DNA of 37,908 nt from Saprospiraceae bacterium (GCA_020630735.1 JAHDIP010000031.1:1-37908); one strand, 5' to 3'. Positions 9,718-18,045 are shown, counted from the stretch's first letter. Notes: generated by a model not told the origin, from the sequence alone. Program-made: numbers and translations.

Positions 9718-9753
9718 CCAAAAAAGGATTAGCTTTTGCTAATCCTTTTTTGG
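9718..9753. terminator. Bidirectional terminator between convergent genes
   Basis: Perfect 16-bp arms (9718-9733 and 9738-9753) with a TTTT loop. The outer stem has A6/T6 runs, and on the + strand the hairpin is followed by a T-rich tract (ggtttgttttttctttttt). It sits between the convergent genes ending at 9693 (+) and 9739 (-), and the last codons of the minus-strand gene lie inside the right arm. It should stop transcription from both sides. Confidence 0.85.
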
Positions 9754-9981
9754 TTTGTTTTTTCTTTTTTGGCCTTGTTCATTTCGATGCACTTGCTTCA
9801 TATTTTTTATGCCCATAAAAACCCACACCACAAACCATTGTAAAAAATAAACCAAAGCACCGAATACCATTAAGGCTACAAAAATATAAAGATAATAATT
9901 ATCATATTCAGTTTTAGCAGCAAGCAATAATTGAGGTAAGCAAACTAAAACAATCATCCATCGAATACTTGTATTCTTCAT
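9739..9981 (-). CDS. Small two-helix membrane protein
   Basis: An 80-residue protein with two hydrophobic segments (about residues 8-22 and 31-57) and a strongly basic cytoplasmic tail (QGQKRKNKPKKD). It is the last gene of the four-gene minus-strand operon, 13 nt after the AlkD-like gene, and its final codons lie in the bidirectional terminator. No family was recognised. Its coding status rests on operon spacing, the amphipathic layout and the matching terminator. Confidence 0.65.
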   Translation of the reverse strand: MKNTSIRWMIVLVCLPQLLLAAKTEYDNYYLYIFVALMVFGALVYFLQWFVVWVFMGIKNMKQVHRNEQGQKRKNKPKKD

Positions 9982-9994
9982 TACTTAACTTTAG

Positions 9995-10690
9995 TTACAA
10001 TAAATTTCGATTTTTCAACCACTTTAAGCCTTCCTTCTTGGTCAATGGAGCAAGGTCATTTTTTTGAATAAAACCAACGACTTCATCAGCTGCTCGTTTA
10101 GAGTATTCTCGCAATGCCCAACCACTTGCCTTTTGTACAAAGAATTCTTTTGAGTCGGCTCTTTCCAAAATATAACGAGTCAATAAATCGAAGTCTGTTT
10201 TTTCTTTATACTTTAATTGGAATAAAATGGCAGAACGTTGCAGCCAGATATTATCCGAAACTATCCAACGATTAGTATTCCGCAACATTAAATCAGGAAA
10301 CTTCAAAAATAGTTTTCCCATTCCATTAGGTGCCAACCAATCGACTGTGTCCCACCAAGATTTTTTCAGAATTAATTCTTCAAAGAAAGGAATAAAAGAA
10401 GTATCTAAATGTTTAAGTTTTTTTCCTATCGTTTCCATTGCAGTATACTGGTGTTCTCGTTGTGGTGCTGCCCAGGCTAAACGAACATAAGCCTTTAAAT
10501 CTTCTCCTTCTAAATAAGCATTCATTTTCCAAAATGCTCGTAATAGCTCTTTTCGCAGAGGAGATTTGATGCCATAAAATTGAAACTGATTGCGCATATA
10601 TTTCTCCATCGGAGCTGCATCAGCTTCTATCCTATTCGTTTCAAAAATCTGTTCTAAAGAATTGAAATAATCTGTCGCCTTTTTTGACAT
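9995..10690 (-). CDS. AlkD-type DNA alkylation repair protein (HEAT-like glycosylase)
   Basis: A 231-residue protein of the AlkC/AlkD family. AlkD enzymes use HEAT-like helical repeats to remove N3- and N7-alkylated purines by base excision without flipping the base. Key signatures are present: WWDTVD at 112-117, where the family has its catalytic Asp and DNA-facing Trp, and KASGWALREYSK around Trp191, matching the family's C-terminal motif. The length is typical. ATG at 10690 is one base from the stop codon of the cytochrome gene upstream, so translation is probably coupled. Its place in an envelope-cytochrome operon is unexpected. Confidence 0.92.
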   Translation of the reverse strand: MSKKATDYFNSLEQIFETNRIEADAAPMEKYMRNQFQFYGIKSPLRKELLRAFWKMNAYLEGEDLKAYVRLAWAAPQREHQYTAMETIGKKLKHLDTSFIPFFEELILKKSWWDTVDWLAPNGMGKLFLKFPDLMLRNTNRWIVSDNIWLQRSAILFQLKYKEKTDFDLLTRYILERADSKEFFVQKASGWALREYSKRAADEVVGFIQKNDLAPLTKKEGLKWLKNRNLL

Positions 10691-10691
10691 C

Positions 10692-11774
10692 CTAATATTC
10701 AGGTTTTGGAATTGCTTCCATTTCGTTAATCCAATCTCTAATTAGTTCGACCCCTGCATCGTGTACAAGTCGGCGACCAAGTTCAGGCATCATCGCTGCA
10801 GGATCATCCGATTGCATTCTATAAACCATGATCGACTTGTCAGCATTCCCAGGAATGATGCTATACGAGTGCCCTCCAGAACCTCTACCCGTTGCTACAG
10901 GTGACTTATAAATACCTAGTGTCATATCAGCTTTTTGATCGTAGTTCAAGGTAAGCCCCGAAGTATTAGCGGGACCGTGCGGATTGTGGCAATGCGCACA
11001 ATTAATATCGAGATAAGCCATCGCTCGTTCGTGTAATGTACCACTTTTTTCATTGTCCCATTGGGCAACTTTTGGATGATCGGCAGTAGGATCATAGGCA
11101 TCAAGATAACCAATAGTTGCCCATTTTTCGAGTTGATTCATGTTGCCTTCTGCATAAGAAATGTTTGTATTTAGATTACGTACTTTCGGGCCAATAGGTT
11201 GTAATTTTTGATCGTACGAATGGCAGCCTTTACATTGGTTTTTGTTGGGAATAATGTAATCGAATTTCATCGTTTCCCCTTCTGGGTTTATCCAACTTAC
11301 TTCTTTTATTCCACCTACTACTTCGAGCGAAGCTTCTGTTTGTTCCTCATTCCAAATATAAGAAAGAGCATCCCACTTATCTTTTCGTTTTACCAATAAA
11401 CGAGTTTCTACATGTAATTTTTCAGAATTAGGATTGCGTTCATCTAAATCGTAGTAGAAATTTTTAATCAAAACTGTTCCAACAGGAAAATCTAAAACAC
11501 CATCTGTAGTATAGTTAGCACTTTTGCCTTCAGGCATATACACGAAGCGTGCTTTTTTAGCAAAGTCAGAAAACAAAGGGCTGATCAATTCGTAAGGCAA
11601 TACCTTTTCGGTAGGGTTAAAGGCTTTTAAATCCCCTTCAAAAAATTGATAGCTTGAAAGTTTTTCAAAAGGTTCTGCTGTAATGTCTATTACAACTTTA
11701 TTGGTAGAGCTACTACAAAACTCTAATAAAAAGATACAAGCTATTAGACCAACAACATAAATCGTTCTCTTCAT
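10692..11774 (-). CDS. SO2930 family diheme c-type cytochrome, lipoprotein
   Basis: A 360-residue exported protein with two heme c attachment motifs, CKGCH (181-185) and CAHCH (259-263). The N-terminus (MKRTIYVVGLIACIFLLEFC) carries a lipobox ending at Cys20, so it is probably lipid-anchored and faces the periplasm or cell surface. The region LISPLFSDFAKKARFVYMP and the C-terminal PGNADKSIMVYRM segment match the family named after Shewanella SO2930, whose genes usually sit beside a parallel beta-helix protein, as here. The electron partner and substrate of this family are not established. The gene starts 10 nt after the beta-helix gene. Confidence 0.9.
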   Translation of the reverse strand: MKRTIYVVGLIACIFLLEFCSSSTNKVVIDITAEPFEKLSSYQFFEGDLKAFNPTEKVLPYELISPLFSDFAKKARFVYMPEGKSANYTTDGVLDFPVGTVLIKNFYYDLDERNPNSEKLHVETRLLVKRKDKWDALSYIWNEEQTEASLEVVGGIKEVSWINPEGETMKFDYIIPNKNQCKGCHSYDQKLQPIGPKVRNLNTNISYAEGNMNQLEKWATIGYLDAYDPTADHPKVAQWDNEKSGTLHERAMAYLDINCAHCHNPHGPANTSGLTLNYDQKADMTLGIYKSPVATGRGSGGHSYSIIPGNADKSIMVYRMQSDDPAAMMPELGRRLVHDAGVELIRDWINEMEAIPKPEY

Positions 11775-11784
11775 CTACTATTTA

Positions 11785-13101
11785 TTATTTTGCCATTGTC
11801 AACCAAGAATCATGACCTTTGGTATCCAAGGGTTGAATAGTACAATCAAAGATAGACATATTATCATCCATATTTTTAATCATTTGTTCAGGCTTTCCAC
11901 CTTTTCCAGCATTTAAGTTTGCAAATTTCACTTCACCATTATTACGTAAGCAAACTTTTTTGCCATCTATTAGTTGACCATCTTTACCAAAATGAGCAGG
12001 ATTAAAAATGCCATCTGTTACCACATCAATTGCTTCGCCTTTGAAAAGAGCCGTAAATAATTTTCCAAAATCGGTCGTGTTATCCATAGGCCCTTTAGTA
12101 TCTAAAATTTTGTTGTCGTAAATATTTAGATTAGAACAAAATGGATCAAAATTTTTATTCTTAAATGGTCGTTGGGTAAATAACCAACTCGTTATCCCCA
12201 TACCAAAACTTTTATGTCCTTTGATGGTATTGTTATATACTTCAAGATCTCGAAAAGCCATCAAAAGCATCCCTGTTCCAGGAGGAAGAATATTGACAAC
12301 AATACCTTCTGCTGAAAAATTTGGTTCATTATTATTTTCTACAATGTTATCGTAAATTTTAAAATTAGAACCATTCAATTGCGGCAAGTCAGGCATATCA
12401 AAAATTAACAAACCACCTGTATTGTTTTCCATTTTATTATTGTACACCTCACCATTGATCGAGTTTTCAATTTCGATGCCAGCCACATTATTATGCGCAT
12501 AACAATTTCTGACGATCACATTATTGGATTGGCCAACATAGATTCCTGCATCCATTGCATAAGAGGCTTCACACTTTTCCATCAATACATTGGTACAAGT
12601 TACAGGGTATAATCCATAGGCACCATTGGTAGATAATTTTCCACCTGTCCATGTTACATTGAGGCCACGCATCGTGACATTTTCACAGCCTTGAATTTTA
12701 ATCGCATCTCCCTTCGTATCTTGTACTGTAAAATCTTCGAGCTTGATGTTTTTAGCACCTTTTATAATTAAACCCTCAGCCCCTTCTATCTGATCTTTGA
12801 AAGAAAGTATCGTCTTATCTTTGCCTTGTCCTTTAATGTGAATGTTTGGTGTATCATTTAAAGAGAGTGCACGCTTAAATGAAAATGTTCCCGCAGGTAG
12901 TTGAATGATGTCTCCATCTTTTGCTTTAATGAGTATCGCTTGAAGTTGGTCTTGCACACTTTCAGGAGTGAGTTTCAACACATTTTTGACAGGTTCTTTT
13001 GTATTGGATGTTGTACTTGAATTTTCGGTAGCTTGCTGACATGCGTTGAATAAAAAACAAACGCAAAGGCAAAAGATTGAAAAGGTTGTCTTTTGTATCA
13101 T
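11785..13101 (-). CDS. Parallel beta-helix domain lipoprotein, partner of SO2930-type cytochrome
   Basis: A 438-residue protein, first in its operon. The N-terminus MIQKTTFSIFCLCVCFLFNA leads to lipobox Cys21, indicating an outer-membrane lipoprotein. Residues ~60-330 are right-handed parallel beta-helix repeats rich in N/G ladders (NIHIKGQGKDKTILSF, NIKLEDFTVQDTKGDAIKIQ, VIVRNCYAHNNVAGIEIENS), as in pectate-lyase-like and carbohydrate-processing folds. The C-terminal ~100 residues are distinct, including EAIDVVTDGIFNPAHFG. The pairing with a diheme cytochrome is a known conserved neighbourhood, but the reaction is unknown. A strong promoter match lies ~70 nt upstream. Confidence 0.85.
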   Translation of the reverse strand: MIQKTTFSIFCLCVCFLFNACQQATENSSTTSNTKEPVKNVLKLTPESVQDQLQAILIKAKDGDIIQLPAGTFSFKRALSLNDTPNIHIKGQGKDKTILSFKDQIEGAEGLIIKGAKNIKLEDFTVQDTKGDAIKIQGCENVTMRGLNVTWTGGKLSTNGAYGLYPVTCTNVLMEKCEASYAMDAGIYVGQSNNVIVRNCYAHNNVAGIEIENSINGEVYNNKMENNTGGLLIFDMPDLPQLNGSNFKIYDNIVENNNEPNFSAEGIVVNILPPGTGMLLMAFRDLEVYNNTIKGHKSFGMGITSWLFTQRPFKNKNFDPFCSNLNIYDNKILDTKGPMDNTTDFGKLFTALFKGEAIDVVTDGIFNPAHFGKDGQLIDGKKVCLRNNGEVKFANLNAGKGGKPEQMIKNMDDNMSIFDCTIQPLDTKGHDSWLTMAK

Positions 13102-13168
13102 TAGTTTAGTGTTTTAGAATCAACAATATAAAAAACTTTATACACATTACAAACATTAAGTGACCAAT

Positions 13169-13199
13169 CAAAATTAGAATGTAACTTATTTCTACCCAA
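13169..13199 (-). promoter_or_regulatory. Bacteroidota-type promoter for the beta-helix/cytochrome/AlkD operon
   Basis: Read on the minus strand: TTG (13199-13197), 20 nt, then TAATTTTG (13176-13169). This fits the Bacteroidota TTG-N17-23-TAnnTTTG consensus in both boxes. Transcription would start near 13162, giving a leader of about 60 nt before the ATG at 13101. Confidence 0.6.
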
Positions 13200-13217
13200 G
13201 CACTTTCTAAGAGAAAA

Positions 13218-13252
13218 AACAAAGGGCGTATCTTTCCGATACGCCCTTTGTT
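13218..13252 (-). terminator. Rho-independent terminator of the 13296-14204 gene
   Basis: A 15-bp perfect stem (core aaagggcgtatc / gatacgcccttt) around a 5-nt loop at 13233-13237. On the minus strand the GC-rich stem is followed by a T-rich tract (complement of gagaaaaaac), 43 nt after the stop codon of the lipoprotein gene. It is immediately upstream of the promoter of the next operon, so it insulates the two units. Confidence 0.85.
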
Positions 13253-13295
13253 AATGCTAGATATTAAAAGTACAATTTCAAAATTGTAAAAAAGG

Positions 13296-14204
13296 TTACA
13301 ACTGATTAAGTAAATTAATTACTTCTTCTTCGGTATATATTTTCATTAAAGGGTCGATATCGACATCTTCAGCTAAAGAGACTTCCTCTATCGCTAAATA
13401 AAATTTATTTAAGTTATTGATCGCTAAAATAACCACCTTTGCATTTAAATCATTTGGCAAGGAATTTTTAAGAAATTTATTAACCCCTTCTTCCATATTT
13501 ATGACACTATTGATTTCGTCAAAAACTAAAAAAGAAGTCGTATAAACTAATTCCGTTTCAGTATCTGGACGAGCAATAACCTTTACCGTTTCGGACTCTG
13601 TGGTTTCGTAAAGATCAGCACAAGTCATCCAACCATCATGATTAGTAGAATAAGTATAAGTATTTTGATCGGTATCTAAATTGACCGTTACTTCTTCTTC
13701 TAATGACCAATTGATTTCACCACCTGTTCCTTCCTCATCAATAAAAAGATTCATACCATCCATTTGACTAATTGTATTATTGACAGGTATGCTAACTTCG
13801 TAGGTTAAATCTGTAAAAAGTTGTTCTCCATTCTGAAAAGCTTGAACATAAATCAAGGTATTTGTTTCTAATGCATAATCATCAGAACTACACGTTACAT
13901 TCGATTTTACCATTTCCTTTTTATCAAAAATCTCTCTTAGTTCAATTTGTATATTCCCATCCATCTGATTCAAAAAAGCATTAGCAGGATAACTGATAAC
14001 TGTTCCGAGCTCTCCTTCTATCGTAAATGCTTCACTCGGATCACGTTCAAATGTTTGCACTGCCGCTCCAATATCATTATGAAACTGAAAAAGATTATCA
14101 TAAAGAGTGGCAGGAATAGGATCTGCCGTCGTATCATCTGTCGTACAAGAATGTAAAAGAATAGATACAATAAAAAGTAATAAAAAAGGCTTAAAATTAT
14201 TCAT
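13296..14204 (-). CDS. Secreted lipoprotein of unknown function
   Basis: A 302-residue protein with a clear lipobox (MNNFKPFLLLFIVSILLHSC, Cys20) followed by an acidic Asp/Thr-rich spacer, so an exported lipoprotein. Residues ~60-130 (TIEGELGTVISYPANAFL ... QIELREIFDKKEMV ... LETNTLIYVQAFQNGEQL) follow a pattern recurrent in secreted Bacteroidota proteins, where the block often precedes other extracellular modules. This is a recollection, not a confirmed domain. No catalytic motif was seen. It has its own terminator at 13218-13252. Its upstream region is the 562-nt gap with the palindromic element, and no clear promoter box was found. Confidence 0.75.
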   Translation of the reverse strand: MNNFKPFLLLFIVSILLHSCTTDDTTADPIPATLYDNLFQFHNDIGAAVQTFERDPSEAFTIEGELGTVISYPANAFLNQMDGNIQIELREIFDKKEMVKSNVTCSSDDYALETNTLIYVQAFQNGEQLFTDLTYEVSIPVNNTISQMDGMNLFIDEEGTGGEINWSLEEEVTVNLDTDQNTYTYSTNHDGWMTCADLYETTESETVKVIARPDTETELVYTTSFLVFDEINSVINMEEGVNKFLKNSLPNDLNAKVVILAINNLNKFYLAIEEVSLAEDVDIDPLMKIYTEEEVINLLNQL

Positions 14205-14766
14205 AAAGTATTTATTTGTCTTTTGTTTAAGGGAGTTAAATCAGGAAAATGACGCAGGATTTTTTCTTTTAACAATAGAAGTTGTTTAAAAAGTATGTTG
14301 ATAATTGAAGGTAAAAGCTTGGATGTCAGGACAAAGCTCTTTTTGAGTTTCGTAGCCATAGCTACGGGACGAAAAAAAGCTGAAGGACCTGGCTGCCAAT
14401 GATTTGCCTGTAGATATTAAGATACTTTTTAAACAACTTCATAAAGAAAGAACAACGTTAGGTTTGGATTCTTGTTTTCTAATTCCCTAAACAGCTTCTT
14501 TAACGTTGGTTAGATGGGTTTGATACAAAAATAAGGACATTTCTTGATTTTTTCATCAGATTTCTTGTTTATCCATTTTTTATCTAAAAGATGATAGAAG
14601 GGAAGGTATGTAAACACAATACGACAGAACGACAATTTTCCTATATCTATGTCTTCGATTATGTTTTAATTTTCAAAACACAATCGGATTTTCATTAAGT
14701 AATTGCTAGGACAAAATCTGTGTTTATCCTTTTTCTTCTAGTAATTAACAATCTACCAAATCTGTA
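14205..14766. other. 562-nt non-coding gap with several inverted repeats
   Basis: No credible coding frame. It contains the 163-bp palindromic element (14278-14440), an 8-bp inverted pair caacgtta/taacgttg (14453-14460, 14501-14508), and a 12-bp near-perfect hairpin (14656-14667 with 14675-14686, one G-T pair, 7-nt loop). The hairpin has no adjoining T-tract, so it is not a standard terminator for the gene ending at 14767. The rest (14520-14640) shows nothing recognisable. Confidence 0.6.
14278..14440. repeat. 163-bp palindromic (MITE-like) element
   Basis: The ends are a perfect 19-bp inverted repeat: gaagttgtttaaaaagtat at 14278-14296 and its complement at 14422-14440. Inside, about two thirds of the remaining positions also pair, with one single-base offset, and the apex is cgtagc-cata-gctacg (14351-14366). 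The whole stretch can therefore fold into one long hairpin. The trinucleotide ata flanks both ends (14275-14277 and 14441-14443), compatible with a short target duplication but too short to prove insertion. It encodes nothing. Confidence 0.75.
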
Positions 14767-15909
14767 TCACGGGTAAGATACTGCAATGGTCGCTATACCA
14801 TCTGAAATTTGGATGCTTTCGCCATTTTCAGCAACTAGTGTACAATTGAAAATAATATCAAGTTGTCTTGTTTTTTGTCCTTGTTCATTTAGGTCATAAT
14901 CTGACGAAGAAAGCACTTCAAAGTAAGCTTCACTATTTTGCGTCGCTAAGTCGGATTGGTAACGTGTTCCATTATTATCAACATAACTTATTTTGATACG
15001 ACCGTTAATTATCGTTGTAGAGTCTATTCCCCCTACAAGGATAGATTCGAATGTATTACTGCAATAAGGTACTGATACTCCAAGAGGATCAGTCGTTATA
15101 TAGTTGATACAAGAGCTAGCTGTACATCCTGCATTCATAATATTTACACAATACTCCCCTCCTTGAAAAATTTGGATGGCATTACCTGTGTCACCATTAC
15201 TCCAAGTTATAGCAGCATTTGGAGATGCATCTACGCTTAAATAAGTAGAATCAAATGTATTCGCTGCAACCGATTCGATTACCATGATGGAAGCATCACA
15301 AGTACTTCCATCCTCTTTTATGCTTTTAGTATGCGTACTCACACATTCTGCGGAATCTGTAGTTTTAAGTGTGATATCTATTGGAAAAGATTGATTAGAG
15401 ATATCAAATGTTACTACTTCGCCAGTTATAAAATCTGTATCACCAACGCTAGTTGTCCATTCATACTCAAAAGGAGGAGTGCCAAAGGCATTAGCAATAA
15501 GCGTTAAATTTAAAGCACCAGGATTAGTTATGCTTACTTCTTGAACATAATCATAAGAACCTATTGCTAATACAGAATCGATGTTACCTTCCCATTCTGA
15601 AGTATTGGTAGACGCTGTCATTATATCTTGAATCTCAAATTTTATACTTTCGCTACAGTTAGTCAAACAGTTGGCTTCTTTTAGTTCTCCGATAAACGAA
15701 TACCCCGTTGAATCTTCTGTAAAATCAGTATACATATAATAGTCATCTAATCCTGTAATTATTGATCTTAAGTCTCCATCTATTTTAAAAGAAGAAATAA
15801 AAACAGGTTCTGTACTTTCGTCAGGAGGGAAGACATCAGGAGGGGGTTCTTGACTACAACCAAGTACAAAAGAAATTAAAAAGAGTATAATATATTGTGA
15901 TGACTTCAT
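14767..15909 (-). CDS. Secreted lipoprotein with SprB/PKD-like repeats, in sigma-factor operon
   Basis: A 380-residue exported protein. The N-terminus MKSSQYIILFLISFVLGC gives lipobox Cys18, followed by a Pro/Glu-rich spacer. The middle has Ig-like modules related to SprB repeats: GTPPFEYEWTTSVG, and AAITWSNGDTGNAIQIFQGG followed by YCVNIMNAGC, the same W-x-x-G...Y-C-V...GC pattern as the large protein at 18211-22299. It starts 29 nt after the barrel protein gene and completes the sigma operon, so it may be a surface component co-expressed with that signalling pair. There is no sorting domain; the C-terminus is a beta-rich module. Confidence 0.75.
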   Translation of the reverse strand: MKSSQYIILFLISFVLGCSQEPPPDVFPPDESTEPVFISSFKIDGDLRSIITGLDDYYMYTDFTEDSTGYSFIGELKEANCLTNCSESIKFEIQDIMTASTNTSEWEGNIDSVLAIGSYDYVQEVSITNPGALNLTLIANAFGTPPFEYEWTTSVGDTDFITGEVVTFDISNQSFPIDITLKTTDSAECVSTHTKSIKEDGSTCDASIMVIESVAANTFDSTYLSVDASPNAAITWSNGDTGNAIQIFQGGEYCVNIMNAGCTASSCINYITTDPLGVSVPYCSNTFESILVGGIDSTTIINGRIKISYVDNNGTRYQSDLATQNSEAYFEVLSSSDYDLNEQGQKTRQLDIIFNCTLVAENGESIQISDGIATIAVSYP

Positions 15910-15938
15910 GCGTCTATAAATTTATTTTAGAAGCTCTT

Positions 15939-17426
15939 TTAAAAAGTATACTGTAATAAAGCTCTAAAATGTAATTTGTCTGCTTCCAATAATTTTCGAT
16001 CAAGCTCTCCATCTTCACTCATGATTGGACTCAGATTGTAATGTGCTCTTATTCCTACCTGAAACTTTCTTCCAAATTGAAAACGATAGCCAATAAAAGC
16101 TGTCGAAAAATTTTGATTGAAGATAGTTGATTCAAACCAATCTGTAGAGGAGTTTCCATCAACAGGTTCAGGATTTAGCGTAGAACTAGAGCGTTCAGTA
16201 ATCGTTCCTTTAGTACCTAACAAATAATTGTAAGCATAACCGAGATCTAATAAATGTGCCTTGTGTTTTAGCTGAACATAAATCGGCACTTCCAAATAGT
16301 GAAGGCTACTCGCTTTAAATACCGTCTCACTTTTTTCGAAACCAAAACGATAAATTGTTTGGCTAGTCATATCGGTATCTGTAAATGTTCCCGTTCGTTT
16401 TTGATACAAGAGATCTGTATTAATCGAAAGTTTTCGGGTAATTCTATATTGAGCAGTTATACCCAAGGCATAACCGATAAATGATTTTTCATCAGCATTA
16501 GCAGGATAAAGTAAACTACTTACCTGAAGACCGACTTGAACCCGTTTAAAGCCTGTTTTATTCAGTGGCTTTATCAGGTTCAAGTCGTCAACATTTTCTT
16601 TTTGATCTGGACTTTGTACCTCAGATCGTGTAATCGTAGGTAATTGTTCAACTACACTAAAGGTTGGCTGCATTGCATCTTCTTTTCCTATTGCTGCTTG
16701 CTCATTACCTTTTGTTTGTTGAGAGCGTTTATTTGTAGTTTCATCTACGGGTAGTGTAATAGTTTCCATAGCTGGTACTTGAACATTACCCTTGTCAGAC
16801 TCAAACGCATTATTATTAGAGCTTGATTTTTTTTCTAATGTATGGACAACTTGTTCATCTTCTGAATAAATAGGTAAAGATGAAGTTGGTATCCTATCAT
16901 TAGATGATTTGTGTTGTTGATTATTTGTTTGAGTTGTTGTTTCTTGTAATTTTTTTTCTGCGATCTTTTGTAAATTTGTTTTCGTTGTACGAGTCGTTGT
17001 TTGTTCTGTTTTTTCAATAGATGATTTAGCTGAAGTAGCTAAATCTTGATCAGTTCCTATATTCGTATTTTTTTGTTGTTTTAAATTTTTAGATGTTGAC
17101 CGTTCAGTTGTTTCTGAACTTGGTGTTGTTTTTTGTTCATTTGCAAAGGTAGAAGATGAAGCTGATGGTAACATAGATTGTTGTACATCGTTTTCATTAA
17201 GCATATTGTTTGTAGATAAAGAAGTAGCACCAAACTGCCCCCATCCATAAAGTAGACCAGCTAAAAGTAATATTCCTCCAAGTAAGAAAACACCTTTTTT
17301 CCACCAGTCATCTCTCTTATCTTGTACATCCAACATCTGAGCTGCACCTTCCCAGTGCTCAGGATTAAATTCGAACGTACGTTGTTCGATTTTTTGTTGA
17401 ATAAATTTATCAAGTTTATTTTCCAT
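15939..17426 (-). CDS. Single-TM protein with long Gln/Thr/Ser linker and C-terminal outer-membrane beta-barrel, next to a sigma factor
   Basis: A 495-residue protein. Residues 1-42 are polar, with EFNPEHWEGAAQMLD (19-33), a motif common at the start of sigma-factor-associated proteins of Bacteroidota. A single transmembrane segment follows (about 45-61, VFLLGGILLLAGLLYGW), preceded by RDDWWKK, which predicts the N-terminus inside the cytoplasm. Residues ~70-285 are a low-complexity Q/T/S/N/K linker. Residues ~290-495 look like an outer-membrane barrel (alternating strands, VQVGLQVSSLLY ... FQVGIRAHYNL) ending in LLQYTF with a terminal aromatic. ATG at 17426 is one base from the sigma stop codon, so the two are translationally coupled. 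A role as sigma regulator spanning the envelope is inferred. Confidence 0.75.
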   Translation of the reverse strand: MENKLDKFIQQKIEQRTFEFNPEHWEGAAQMLDVQDKRDDWWKKGVFLLGGILLLAGLLYGWGQFGATSLSTNNMLNENDVQQSMLPSASSSTFANEQKTTPSSETTERSTSKNLKQQKNTNIGTDQDLATSAKSSIEKTEQTTTRTTKTNLQKIAEKKLQETTTQTNNQQHKSSNDRIPTSSLPIYSEDEQVVHTLEKKSSSNNNAFESDKGNVQVPAMETITLPVDETTNKRSQQTKGNEQAAIGKEDAMQPTFSVVEQLPTITRSEVQSPDQKENVDDLNLIKPLNKTGFKRVQVGLQVSSLLYPANADEKSFIGYALGITAQYRITRKLSINTDLLYQKRTGTFTDTDMTSQTIYRFGFEKSETVFKASSLHYLEVPIYVQLKHKAHLLDLGYAYNYLLGTKGTITERSSSTLNPEPVDGNSSTDWFESTIFNQNFSTAFIGYRFQFGRKFQVGIRAHYNLSPIMSEDGELDRKLLEADKLHFRALLQYTF

Positions 17427-17427
17427 A

Positions 17428-17991
17428 TTATATTACTTTTGACGAGTTGATCGCTTGTTTGATCATCTCTTGCAAACGTTTTCTAGCAAATGACAAATGC
17501 CATTTTGAAGTACCATCACTAATGCCTAATAGTTCTCCTATTTCTTTATGTCGGTAGCCATCAATTGCATAAAGGTTGAATACTTTCTGGCTAACTGGTG
17601 GTAATTGTTTGATCAGATATTCTAATTGTTCAGCACTCAATGCCGCATCAGCAGTGCCGTAATCAATTAGATCGTGATACTCTTCTTCTCTTGAAAAACT
17701 CGTATATTCAATAAGTTCTTTTACTTTTCTATTCTTTCTAAATTCGTCAATGATCGTATTAATCATAATTCGCTTTATCCATGCCTGGAAGGGAACTTCT
17801 GGTCGATACTTATTGATGTTATTGAGTATCTTCAAAAAGCCTGTATTTAAAACGGCTGCTGCTTCTTGTTCATCTTTTTTATACCGAAAACAAACCCCCA
17901 TTAGGATGTTATAACAGCGTTTGTATAGCTGAAACTGTGCCTTGCGATCACCTTTTGCACAATCATCTAATAGCTGTTGGTCTATTTTCAT
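17428..17991 (-). CDS. Sigma-70 family (ECF-type) RNA polymerase sigma factor
   Basis: A 187-residue sigma factor with region 2 (about 20-90: FRYKKDEQEAAAVLNTGFLK, then FQAWIKRIMINTIIDEFRKN) and region 4 (about 122-178: QLPPVSQKVFNLYAIDGYRH, then a helix-turn-helix at 147-172 with GISDGTSKWHLSFARKRL). There is no region 1 or 3, as in ECF factors. It should direct RNA polymerase to promoters controlled by an envelope signal. It is the first gene of the operon with the barrel protein and the lipoprotein. A 72-bp repeated sequence lies 55 nt upstream of its start codon (18046-18117). Confidence 0.93.
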   Translation of the reverse strand: MKIDQQLLDDCAKGDRKAQFQLYKRCYNILMGVCFRYKKDEQEAAAVLNTGFLKILNNINKYRPEVPFQAWIKRIMINTIIDEFRKNRKVKELIEYTSFSREEEYHDLIDYGTADAALSAEQLEYLIKQLPPVSQKVFNLYAIDGYRHKEIGELLGISDGTSKWHLSFARKRLQEMIKQAINSSKVI

Positions 17992-18045
17992 ATTTTTTAC
18001 AAAAAAGAGTTATTTCTTAAAAAAACTGTTTTTAAGTAAAGAGCA

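Noticed and set aside
14453-14508. caacgtta/taacgttg inverted pair as a regulator site
   Set aside because: Only 8 bp with a 40-nt spacer in AT-rich DNA; easily due to chance.
14656-14686. 12-bp hairpin as terminator for the lipoprotein gene ending at 14767
   Set aside because: There is no T-tract on the minus strand after the stem and it lies 80 nt beyond the stop codon; it is noted only as structure.
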